DNA of 64,000 nt, taken from contig NZ_JAXMNY010000001.1 in the NCBI RefSeq assembly GCF_034670185.1, positions 1,488,001 to 1,552,000 on the forward strand, in the 5' to 3' direction. Made by a program: the position numbers and the translations under genes. The notes below the pieces were generated by a model that ran no database searches, was not told the origin of the DNA, and saw only the letters and a list, made by a program, of their open reading frames with translations. This DNA is from Nisaea sp. GTDB taxonomy: Bacteria; Pseudomonadota; Alphaproteobacteria; Thalassobaculales; Thalassobaculaceae. Below, one piece after another: positions 17,549 to 25,900 of the stretch (positions are counted from its first letter, which is position 1; every line of letters begins with the position of its first letter).

Positions 17549-17703
17549 CTTTCCGTCTTTCTCCGGTTATGCCTCCACGGGTTTTGCCCGGGCACCTGCC
17601 CGGACACCGGAGCGCTGCGCCGGGATGTCTCCCCGACACCGCGCACACCCGTGTGCGTGATGAATGCGCGGTTTCTAAAGGTCCCGCCAGAGAAATGCAA
17701 GGA
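17549..17703 (-). promoter_or_regulatory. rpsB upstream region with hairpins
   Basis: These 155 bases separate rpsB from the preceding unknown gene. Two short GC hairpins can form in the transcript: a 6-bp stem at 17588-17603 (CCGGGC ACCT GCCCGG) and a 6-bp stem at 17642-17657 (CGCACA / TGTGCG). An S2-responsive leader or a terminator for the upstream gene are both possible. No promoter hexamers stand out. Confidence 0.35.
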
Positions 17704-18363
17704 TCAATCGAGGGTCAGGAAAAGCGCCTCGCCTGAAGCAATAGATGCATCCAGCATTGCCACCGCGTCCCGGAAAACCAGCCGGAGCGTCTCGGCTGCG
17801 TCAACATTGAGCTGAGTAGCGAATTTTTCAGTGCGGGAGACCATCGCAACAGGAGGACTGCCCTCGTCGTTCCAAGCGGCTAACAGGTCACGACGCAAGG
17901 CTTTACAATCTTCGGCGGACAACCAGCCCGCCAAAAAATAAGCCATGTTCGGGAACGGGAATGCATCTGCATTGACGGGGCTCTGAAACAGCTCGGTTAT
18001 TGAACGTCCTTTCTGGAGGTGCTCAGTTTCGTCCTTTCTCCAGCCGATGGCACTCAACGCCTGTTCTAGAAAATAGAAGCCCGTATCATTGCTCGCGCTC
18101 AGACTTGGTGCAGGCCTGGCCAGTTCAGCGAGGCGGATAAGTCCCCACAATTCAGGGTCATCTTCATTTTCTTTAAACCACTCTGGATCATAACGGAGTA
18201 CGGAAAGAAGCTCGGTCCCGAACGTTGATAGGCCGGGCACACGCGCCGCGCAGTCAGTCTTCATTTTCTCGAGATCCAGGCTGTCCGTCAGACCATAATC
18301 CGCTCGCAAAACCGCAACGTATCGTTCTGCTGAAAACAATGCAGCGGTATGACGAACAGCCAT
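17704..18363 (-). CDS. Hypothetical cytoplasmic protein, 219 residues
   Basis: I do not recognise the family. The ATG at 18363 is chosen because a purine-rich GAGAGAAGAG precedes it and it begins MAVRHTAALFSAERYVAV; a longer frame would overlap the upstream gene. No signal peptide or membrane segment is seen. The protein looks helical and acidic, with PFPNMAYFLAGWLSAEDC and several tryptophans in the middle. It starts 25 bases after the secreted-protein gene ends, so the two are probably co-transcribed. The local GC content is visibly lower than in the flanking core genes, a weak sign of acquisition. Confidence 0.7.
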   Translation of the reverse strand: MAVRHTAALFSAERYVAVLRADYGLTDSLDLEKMKTDCAARVPGLSTFGTELLSVLRYDPEWFKENEDDPELWGLIRLAELARPAPSLSASNDTGFYFLEQALSAIGWRKDETEHLQKGRSITELFQSPVNADAFPFPNMAYFLAGWLSAEDCKALRRDLLAAWNDEGSPPVAMVSRTEKFATQLNVDAAETLRLVFRDAVAMLDASIASGEALFLTLD

Positions 18364-18388
18364 CTCTTCTCTCGAGGTATATGGACCC

Positions 18389-18829
18389 TCAGTAACAGTT
18401 GTTCTGAGCGCCGTTAACAATCACCATACCGCGGTTATTCTTCGCCCAATTCGAGAAGTCGTTCTTTGCGGTGTTTGGGTTGACACCGCCAAGTTGAATA
18501 TTCCAGTGCCCAGGCGGGTTATTGTCGAAGACCGCCTGGTAATTATTGACGAGCCCCTGAACGTCGCCGGTGTCATTAACCTGCGGCGGTTTATTAGGGA
18601 CATTCGCCAAGGTAATTTTCACGAAACAGGGATTGCGGGGGAGATTACCAATGTCAAAGGTCGACAAATCTCCGTTCTTGCCAAATGCGAATGAGCCAGG
18701 GCCAAGGCTTGCATTACCATTGTTCTTGGCACTCACGCCGCGATAGATGTCAAATGCACTCGCCGGTATAGAGAAAACAACGGCCACGACCAATACGGCC
18801 GGGACCAATAGACTCTTTGCGATCCTCAT
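18389..18829 (-). CDS. Small secreted protein of unknown family
   Basis: The 146-residue product starts with a clear Sec signal peptide (MRIAKSLLVPAVLVVAVVF, cleavage expected after IPASA), leaving a mature part of about 122 residues. The mature part is rich in Asn, Gly and Pro and has two cysteines (one in NPCFVKI, one in the last residues NNCY) that could form a disulfide. I recognise no domain. It probably acts in the periplasm or outside the cell. An AT-rich promoter-like segment bracketed by 16-bp repeats lies just upstream. Confidence 0.7.
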   Translation of the reverse strand: MRIAKSLLVPAVLVVAVVFSIPASAFDIYRGVSAKNNGNASLGPGSFAFGKNGDLSTFDIGNLPRNPCFVKITLANVPNKPPQVNDTGDVQGLVNNYQAVFDNNPPGHWNIQLGGVNPNTAKNDFSNWAKNNRGMVIVNGAQNNCY

Positions 18830-18858
18830 CAGTCATCCTCCTCATTTTGGATATACCT

Positions 18859-18926
18859 CTAGAGGACGCACTTCGGCTGAGCTTGTGAGTAATTTTATAT
18901 TATATTGAGACTAGAAGACGCGCTTC
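18859..18926 (-). promoter_or_regulatory. Candidate promoter bracketed by 16-bp direct repeats
   Basis: On the minus strand a TATAAT hexamer lies at 18904-18899, with only a poor -35 match about 17 bases upstream. Two copies of GAAGYGCGTCYTCTAG (14 of 16 bases identical) lie at 18926-18911 and 18874-18859. The first covers the -35 zone and the second the start of the transcript. They are 52 bp apart, about five helical turns. This is a plausible operator pair for the secreted-protein gene; promoter and binding are inferred. Confidence 0.4.
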
Positions 18927-18932
18927 ATGATC

Positions 18933-19622
18933 CTAATTGGCGCTGACTTCCGTCACCCCGATCATCGCATCCCGGTGGATCAAGGCGGCAAGCGCTTCTT
19001 CGCTCATGCCGTCCGTGCCCTCGGGGCGCATCGGCAGCACCATGTAGCGCATGTCCGCTGTACTGTCGTGCACCCGCACTTCGCGGTTATCCGCGATTTC
19101 CGTACCAAACTCACGCAGCACGGCGCGCGGCTCACGGACCACGCGGGAGCGGTAAGAGCGGCTTTTGTACCAATCCGGCGGAATACCGAGAATCCAGCGC
19201 GGATAGCAGGAGCAAAGAGTGCAGACGACGACGTTGTGCACCTGCTGTGTATTCTCCAGCACAATCAGCTTCATCGGGCCGATGTCATGCCCGACCTCGG
19301 CGATGGCTTCCTTCGGGTTCGCGATCAGACGCGCCTTGAAATCCGGGTCCGTCCAGGCACGGGCGACAACAAGCGCCCCGTTCGCCGGACTGCGGGAATC
19401 CATCGCCTCGATCTCGGCGCGGATGTCATCCGCCGTAACCAGACCCTTATCGATCATCAGCTCCCGCACCGCCTCTTCCATCAGGCGGTAATAGGTCATG
19501 CTATCGTCCTGATCCGTCCGGTGCGGATGGTGATGCTCAGGATCGTAGGGATGCATATGGCCGTGGTCATGATCGTGATGATGATGATGACCATGGCCCT
19601 GATCGTCATGCCCAGTGCTCAT
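18933..19622 (-). CDS. Nitrile hydratase alpha / thiocyanate hydrolase gamma-type subunit with His-rich leader
   Basis: Metal-binding catalytic subunit of the nitrile hydratase fold. The claw-setting motif CTLCSC is at residues 134-139; the Thr variant is typical of cobalt enzymes, and the second and third Cys are normally oxidised to sulfinate and sulfenate. The downstream ILGIPPDWYKS and VREPRAVLREFG match the family. The first 34 residues contain 15 histidines (with HHHHH at 12-16). The homologous domain starts only near MTYYRLMEEAV at residue 42. The long start is supported by the 4-base overlap (ATGA) with the preceding subunit gene. The substrate (nitrile, thiocyanate or other) is not certain. 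Confidence 0.88.
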   Translation of the reverse strand: MSTGHDDQGHGHHHHHDHDHGHMHPYDPEHHHPHRTDQDDSMTYYRLMEEAVRELMIDKGLVTADDIRAEIEAMDSRSPANGALVVARAWTDPDFKARLIANPKEAIAEVGHDIGPMKLIVLENTQQVHNVVVCTLCSCYPRWILGIPPDWYKSRSYRSRVVREPRAVLREFGTEIADNREVRVHDSTADMRYMVLPMRPEGTDGMSEEALAALIHRDAMIGVTEVSAN

Positions 19623-19933
19623 GCCGTCTCTCCTTCAGATCCTTCGTCCTGATCGAGCCAGAACTCGAAAATCTCGATGTCGATTTTATCGTCCTCATGG
19701 CCCTCATAATCCGACCAGAGATCCTTCTGGCGGAAACGGACCCGGTAGAGAGGAATTTCAGGGGCGCCGTCTCGGCCGAAAGCCAGTTCTTCCGGATTGC
19801 GGAAGGCGCCGCAGATCCGCTCCACGATGCCGGCGTGCCCACGGACATAATACGGCGTGCGGATATGGCTCGGCGGGGTCGGCGGGAACTGCTTGTGGAC
19901 CCGGACCCGATCGCCGACCGCGAAGCGTGCCAT
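19619..19933 (-). CDS. Nitrile hydratase beta C-terminal half / thiocyanate hydrolase alpha-type subunit
   Basis: Small SH3-like barrel subunit of 104 residues. FAVGDRVRVHKQFPP, RTPYYVRGHAGIVERICGAF and PLYRVRFRQKDLW correspond to the C-terminal half of nitrile hydratase beta. The arginine in YVRG is a plausible contact to the oxidised cysteines of the metal subunit. As a stand-alone gene it matches thiocyanate hydrolase alpha or the separate small subunit of three-part nitrile hydratases. It overlaps the upstream gene by one base and the downstream gene by four bases. Confidence 0.87.
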   Translation of the reverse strand: MARFAVGDRVRVHKQFPPTPPSHIRTPYYVRGHAGIVERICGAFRNPEELAFGRDGAPEIPLYRVRFRQKDLWSDYEGHEDDKIDIEIFEFWLDQDEGSEGETA

Positions 19934-20292
19934 CAGCAGCCTCCTCCGGCACTGCCTTCCGGCATTACGCCATCCGGATAGCGCGCGCGCACTTCTTCCA
20001 TCTTGGCGCCAAGCTCGTCCGCGGTGAACACGCCCCGCTCCAGCAGGGTGTTGGTCACCGAAGAGATCCAGCGCTCGTAATAGGTCATGTCGTCATAGGC
20101 ACCTGGGGGCAAGGCCTCGATGCCTTTGCGCAACTGATCCACCGTCATCAGCTTCAGCCGGTTCGTGCAGATCATCATCAGGGCATCGACCCGCTTTTCC
20201 CAAAGCGCGTAATCATGTTCTTCCCGGTTGATCTCGCCAGCCGGAAGGCCGCCCATGTCATGATGGCCGCGCGCGGTAAAATCCCGTTCCAT
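19933..20292 (-). CDS. Nitrile hydratase beta N-terminal half / thiocyanate hydrolase beta-type subunit
   Basis: The 119-residue helical subunit resembles the N-terminal half of nitrile hydratase beta: HDMGGLPAGEI at the start, then EKRVDALMMIC, RKGIEALPPGAYDDMTYYERW and a GVFTADELGAKM helix. The arginine of YYERW aligns with the conserved beta arginine that contacts the metal centre. The C-terminus is short and glycine-rich, ending in cysteine. A strong GGGAGGAG ribosome site lies five bases before the ATG. It is the first gene of the three-gene unit, 71 bases after the methyltransferase. Confidence 0.87.
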   Translation of the reverse strand: MERDFTARGHHDMGGLPAGEINREEHDYALWEKRVDALMMICTNRLKLMTVDQLRKGIEALPPGAYDDMTYYERWISSVTNTLLERGVFTADELGAKMEEVRARYPDGVMPEGSAGGGC

Positions 20293-20363
20293 CGCAGCTC
20301 CTCCCTCTCAGAAAACCTGATGTATGCTGGCCAATACCGGCACAGTACGCAAGCCCGCCGGGA

Positions 20364-21047
20364 TCACGGTTTCACCAGGCAGATGGCAACCCCGTCATAG
20401 CCTTTTGAGCCGACGATCTGCAGGGCCGTCGCATCCACCCGGGGATCGGCCTTGATCATCGCAATCACCTTGCGGACACCCTGAACGTCCCTGTCGGCCG
20501 TCTCGGCCTCCAGCACCTGGCCTCCGCGCACAACATTATCCACCAGGATCATGCCGCCCGGGCGGACCAGCTTCATAGCCCATTCGAAATAACCGGGATT
20601 GTTCCGCTTGTCCGCATCGATAAAGGCGAGGTCGAACGGGCCGACGTCATCCGCTTCGACACCCGGTAGGCTGTCGAGCGCTGCGCCGACACGCACCTCG
20701 ATCATGTCCTGATACCCGGCGTCCCGGAAATTGGCGCGCGCCACCTCAGCATGCAGAGGCTCGAACTCCAGCGTCACCACCTTGCCGTCGGCCGGAAGTG
20801 CGCTGGCGAACCAGAGCGTGCTGTAACCACCGAGCGTACCGACCTCGAGCACCTTCTTCGCACCGATCATCCGGGCCAGCAGATGCAGGAACTTGCCCTG
20901 ATTGGCCGAAACGCTGATGGCGGGCAGGTTCGAGGCGTCGCTCGCATCCAGCGCCTTCTGAAAGTCTGCCTGTTCGGGCACCAGTTCCGCTGTGAAGTAA
21001 TCGTCGACGGCGTTCCAGGTTTCGCCGCTCATGCTTGTTGGGCTCAT
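20364..21047 (-). CDS. Class I SAM-dependent O-methyltransferase (family 3)
   Basis: A 227-residue methyltransferase of the caffeoyl-CoA/catechol type. KVLEVGTLGGYSTLWFA is the SAM-binding motif I, VTLEFEPLHAEVARANF motif II, and DLAFIDADKRNNPGYFEWA the metal- and substrate-binding segment. The substrate is unknown. It overlaps the end of the MlrC-like gene by four bases (ATGA) and precedes the nitrile hydratase-like genes by 71 bases, so a shared transcript is likely. Confidence 0.88.
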   Translation of the reverse strand: MSPTSMSGETWNAVDDYFTAELVPEQADFQKALDASDASNLPAISVSANQGKFLHLLARMIGAKKVLEVGTLGGYSTLWFASALPADGKVVTLEFEPLHAEVARANFRDAGYQDMIEVRVGAALDSLPGVEADDVGPFDLAFIDADKRNNPGYFEWAMKLVRPGGMILVDNVVRGGQVLEAETADRDVQGVRKVIAMIKADPRVDATALQIVGSKGYDGVAICLVKP

Positions 21048-22585
21048 GCTTGGCTCCTGTCCCAGGTGGCAGCGTCCCCATCGACGGGGAAGAATGGCCG
21101 CTGCACATATTTCCAGTCAAAATTGGCGAGGTTCGGTGAGGTCAGGCCCGGCACATCCACTTCCACGATCCGCTCCGGCGGGAACATATGGGCGTAGCCC
21201 GCACGGAAATGCCCGCGCGACTTGACCACAATGCAGCGCTCCGCCGCCGCATCGATCCCGAACGCGGTCAGATAATCCGGCGACAGACACTGGGTCCGCT
21301 TGGTGATGCAGACGATCTTGATGCCTCCGACTTTCAGCACCGCCGTATCCCCCAGATCCGTCGTCTTGCCCTCGACCATGCCGTAATTGCCGACGAAGAT
21401 CCCGTCGGAGAGATGCAGCACCTCCGCCGTCACGTCGAGCTTGTCGGAAAAGCTGTTGTCTTCCTCGCTGTTCAGCGTGACGTCGATCGTCGCCCCGACG
21501 CCAGCGGCCTTCGCTGCCCGGACTGCCGCCGGATCGAAGAACACGGCGAAGGTGCAGCCGGTCACCCCAGCATCGAGGAAAGCCTTCAGGATATAGGTCG
21601 TGTTGCCGCGCCCTCCGCCGCCGGGATTATCCGCCGGATCCGCAAACAGGATCGGCTCGCGGGAAGCATCGGTGCTAACGGCCTTTGCCAGCGTGGCCGC
21701 ATCCTCCAGGGAAGCCATCTTCGGGACGTATCGGTGATGATCGTTCCAGGCAGCTTCCGCCAGATCGGTCGCCACGCGCTTGGCGTCTTCGGCGTCCCCC
21801 CGGGTCGTCACGATCACCGTCATGCCGTTCTTCGGCGTGTCGCAAAAGGCAAAGCCGGAAAGGCAGGTCACGTTCATCACACTGGCATCCAGCTTGGTCT
21901 GCCCAAGCCGGATCAGATCGCCATAAGGGTGCCCTTCCGCCGTCAGTTGGGTGACGGACGGCGCCACCAGCGGCAGCCGGATGCGATAGGATGCGGTCTC
22001 CACACCGTCGAACATCTCCAGCATGGCCTTTGCCGCCTCGCAGCCGCGCTCATAGAGATCGACATGCGGGTTGGTGATGTAGCCGATCATCAGATCGGTC
22101 GCTTCCATCATCTCCTCGGAGACGTTGGCATGCAGGTCCAGCGTCGCAATCACCGGCACGTCCGGCCCGACGACATCACGCACCAGCTTGAACACCTCAC
22201 CGTCCGGATCATGGGTATGAGTGGCGCAGGCGCCGCCATGCTCGCAGATGTAAACGCCATCCACCTTGCCACCAGCTTCCAATTCCGCTTTCAGCTCGGC
22301 CAGAAATTCGTTGAAGAACGCTTCCTCGACCGGCCCAGCCGGACATGAGCCGATCACCAGGGCCGGCACCGGCTCCCATCCGGCGGGACCACCGAATTTA
22401 TCGTCCATGATGTCGTAAAACCCGCAGATCCCGAGATGGATCGAGGGATGCTCGGCCCGCGCCTGGCGGTCGATATCCGCTCCCTTGAACCACATGTTTT
22501 CTTCGAAATCGGGGCGGGAACAGGTCGGGGCGAAGCGATTGGATTCAAGATTGAAACCGCAAATCGCGATACGTTTCTTGCTCAT
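21044..22585 (-). CDS. M81-family metallopeptidase (MlrC-like)
   Basis: The 513-residue protein matches the MlrC/DUF1485 family, named for the last peptidase in microcystin breakdown. The start RIAICGFNLESNRFAPT and the central GVYICEHGGACATHTHDPDGE and VIATLDLHANVS carry the Asp/His metal ligands. FADPADNPGGGGRGNTTYIL and the C-terminal VVKSRGHFRAGY are also typical. Most members occur in organisms that never meet microcystin, so the natural substrate is probably another small peptide or amide. It is coupled to the O-methyltransferase. Confidence 0.88.
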   Translation of the reverse strand: MSKKRIAICGFNLESNRFAPTCSRPDFEENMWFKGADIDRQARAEHPSIHLGICGFYDIMDDKFGGPAGWEPVPALVIGSCPAGPVEEAFFNEFLAELKAELEAGGKVDGVYICEHGGACATHTHDPDGEVFKLVRDVVGPDVPVIATLDLHANVSEEMMEATDLMIGYITNPHVDLYERGCEAAKAMLEMFDGVETASYRIRLPLVAPSVTQLTAEGHPYGDLIRLGQTKLDASVMNVTCLSGFAFCDTPKNGMTVIVTTRGDAEDAKRVATDLAEAAWNDHHRYVPKMASLEDAATLAKAVSTDASREPILFADPADNPGGGGRGNTTYILKAFLDAGVTGCTFAVFFDPAAVRAAKAAGVGATIDVTLNSEEDNSFSDKLDVTAEVLHLSDGIFVGNYGMVEGKTTDLGDTAVLKVGGIKIVCITKRTQCLSPDYLTAFGIDAAAERCIVVKSRGHFRAGYAHMFPPERIVEVDVPGLTSPNLANFDWKYVQRPFFPVDGDAATWDRSQA

Positions 22586-22655
22586 GAAATACCGGTCCGG
22601 AGGCGGTGGGTGTCAGAGACGGGAAAAGCAGCCTAGGACTCTCGACCTCCGATGC

Positions 22656-22964
22656 CTACCCCCCGGACGTCATTTGTGAATTGCAGAAATCCTGCAAATC
22701 ACGCGCATATCCCGGATAACAGGCACCGTCCTCAACGAAACACAGCTCGACCGTCCGTTTCCTGTTGGCCTGCTGGTCCGCGAGGTTCATCAGATTCTGC
22801 AGGTCGATGCCGAACTTGTGCTGCTCAATCCTGCGTTCCGCCGAGAAACAGCGACCCGACATGGTGTTCTCTTCCCATAGAGAATAGAGCCCGTACCCGG
22901 CGCAAAAAGTCACCACGGCCCCACCGACCAGAAACAGCACCTTCTGAACAAGCGCATCAAACAT
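22656..22964 (-). CDS. Small single-pass membrane protein, unknown
   Basis: The 102-residue product has one N-terminal membrane helix (about residues 8-28, LFLVGGAVVTFCAGYGLY). A hydrophilic C-terminal part of about 70 residues follows with four cysteines and a charged helix (FSAERRIEQHKFGIDL). The family is not recognised. It starts 14 bases after dnaE ends and may be read through from dnaE. Confidence 0.6.
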   Translation of the reverse strand: MFDALVQKVLFLVGGAVVTFCAGYGLYSLWEENTMSGRCFSAERRIEQHKFGIDLQNLMNLADQQANRKRTVELCFVEDGACYPGYARDLQDFCNSQMTSGG

Positions 22965-22978
22965 GGTGTCGCTCCGGA

Positions 22979-25900
22979 TCAGATATCCCGGGCGTCAACG
23001 ATGCCCGGCAGTGACTTGATTGCCGCCCGGAAATTCGGAGAAATCGTATAAGTCCTGGCAAGTGCCACTTCGACCTCCTCGTTATCCGTGTCGACCACCA
23101 GCTTAACCTTACCCCGCCCCGGCTTTTCCTTGGAGATCATCTCGCAGATATGCGGGATCGGGTCCTTGTCGCGCAGATAGATCTTGAGGCCTGCCGCCGT
23201 ACCGGAGACTGCCTTGTCCAGCGCCTCGATACGGGAGACGGTAAGGCGGATGCCCTCGTCCTCGATCTTCGCATCGGCTTTGACCAGCAATGACTGGCCC
23301 GCTTCCAGCAAGTCGCGATTGACCGCAAGAACCTCGGAAAAGACCGTGACTTCGGTGACGCCCGCCTGATCGGTGAGTTGGACGAAGGCATACCGGTTGC
23401 CCCGGCTCGACGTGCGCACGCGGGAGCCGACAACGATCCCGGCGAGAATGATCCGGGCCGAATTGCCCTTCGCCTTCACGGTCGCGACAATCTGGTCTGA
23501 GCGAACCACGCCAAGCCGCTCCAGCGATGCGCCGTAAGCATCGAGCGGATGGGCCGAGAGGTAGAAACCGATGGCGTCAAACTCTTCCTTTAGACGCTCC
23601 ATCGCCGGCCAGTCGAGCCGGTCAGCCAGCGCGATGTCCGGCTCTGACTCTCCGGCGGAACCGCCGAACATGCTAACCTGGTCCGAGCTGCGTTCCGCCG
23701 CCGCCGCATTGGCATGGCGCATGATTTTCTCAACGCTTTCAAACAGCTGCCCCCGGTTCATGGTCAGACAATCGAAACCGCCGGCCCGAACCAGATTTTC
23801 CATCAGCCGTTTGTTCACCACCGAGCCGTCGATCCTGCTGGCAAATTCGTTGATCGACTTGTAGGGGCCGTTCTCCGTACGCTCCTTGATCAACGCCTCC
23901 ATGGCGCCCTCACCAACATTCTTGATGGCCGTCAGTGCATACCGGATCGCAAGTTCGCCGTTCGGGCCGATTTCCGGCACGAAATCGACGAATGATTTGT
24001 TGATATCCGGCCCGAGCAGATCGATGCCGAGGCGCTGGATCTCCTGGCGGAAGACATTCAGCTTGTCGGTGTTGTTCATGTCGTAGGTCATGGACGCAGC
24101 CAGGAACTCGACCGGGTAGTTCGCCTTGAGATAGGCCGTATGATAGGCGACCAGCGCATAGGCAGCCGCATGGCTCTTGTTGAAGCCGTAACCCGCGAAT
24201 GCCGCGATCTGGTCGAAAATCTCCGACGCTTTCTCCGCCTTCACATTCTGCTCGACCGCGCCGTTCACGAAAGTCTCGCGCTGGGCGTCCATCTCTTCCT
24301 TGATCTTCTTACCCATGGCGCGACGCAGAAGGTCGGCGCCGCCGAGCGTGTACCCGGAAAGCCGCTGGGCCGCCTGCTGCACCTGCTCCTGGTAGATCAT
24401 GATGCCGAAGGTTTCCTTCAGAACCGGCTCCAGTACCGGATGCATGTAATCCGGCTGCTCTTCTCCGTGCTTGCAGGCGATATATTTCGGAATGTTCGCC
24501 ATCGGGCCCGGACGATAAAGGGCGACGAGCGCGATGATGTCCTCGAAACGGTCAGGTTTCATCCGGCGCAGCACATCCCGCATGCCGGTACTTTCAAGCT
24601 GGAACACCCCGGTCGATTCCGCCCGTCCCAGCATTTCAAAGGTCGGTCTGTCATCAAGCGGGACTTGCGAGAGGTCTATATCGATATCCCGCCGCTTCAG
24701 CAGATCGACCGCGTTCTGCAAGACCGAGAGGGTCTTCAGGCCGAGGAAGTCGAACTTCACCAACCCGGCCTGCTCCACCCATTTCATATTGAACTGGGTT
24801 GCCGGCATGTCCGAGTTCGGGTCCTGATAGAGCGCGACGAGCTCATGCAGCGGCCGATCACCGATCACCACGCCGGCGGCGTGGGTGGAGGCGTTCCGGT
24901 ACAATCCTTCAAGCTGCAAGCTGATCCTGATCAGCTCGCCAACCTCTTCGTCCTCTTTTTGCTGACGGCGCAGCTCCGGCTCAACATCCAGCGCCTCGGC
25001 AAGCGTCACCGGATTGGCTGGGTTGTTCGGCACCAGTTTGCAAATCCGGTCGACCTGACCATACGGCATTTCCAGCACCCGGCCGACATCGCGCAACGCG
25101 GCGCGGGCCTGTAGCTTACCGAAGGTAATGATCTGGGCGACCTTGTCCCGGCCGTAGCGCTGTTGCACATAGTCGATCACCTCGCCGCGGCGGTCCTGAC
25201 AGAAATCGATATCGAAGTCAGGCATCGAGACACGTTCCGGATTGAGGAAGCGTTCGAACAGCAATCCCCAGCGCAACGGATCCAGATCGGTAATCAGGAG
25301 CGAATAGGCGACGAGAGAACCCGCGCCGGACCCACGGCCCGGGCCGACCGGAATGTTCTGCTCCTTGGCCCAGCCGATGAAGTCGGCGACGATCAGGAAA
25401 TATCCAGGAAAGCCCATCTGCTCGATGATGCCGAGCTCGAAGTCGAGCCGCTCATGGTAGGGCTTCGCCACCTCGGCGCGGGCGGCCTCGTCCATTTCGT
25501 CGGTAAAGACATAGCCTTCCAGCCGCTTCTTCAGCCCCTCCTCGGCCTGCGCCCGTAATTCCTCCGCTTCGTTACGGCCACCTACCGTCTCAAATGGCGG
25601 CAGGATCGGCGCCAGTTTCTCCGGCATGAAGCTGCAGCGCCGGGCGATCACCATCGTGTTGTCGGCAGCCTCCGGCAGGTCGGAGAACAGCTCCCGCATC
25701 TCCTCGGCACTCTTGAACCGATGGTGCGGCGTAACGCGACGACGGTTCGGGTTGCCGATCACCGTGCGCCCGGCAATGCACAGCAGCGCGTCATGCGCCT
25801 CATACATGGCTTCGGTCGCGAACATGCACTCGTTGGTGGCGACAAGCGGGATGTCGTGCTTGTAGGCGAGATCGAGGAAAGGCGCTTCGGTGCGTCTTTC

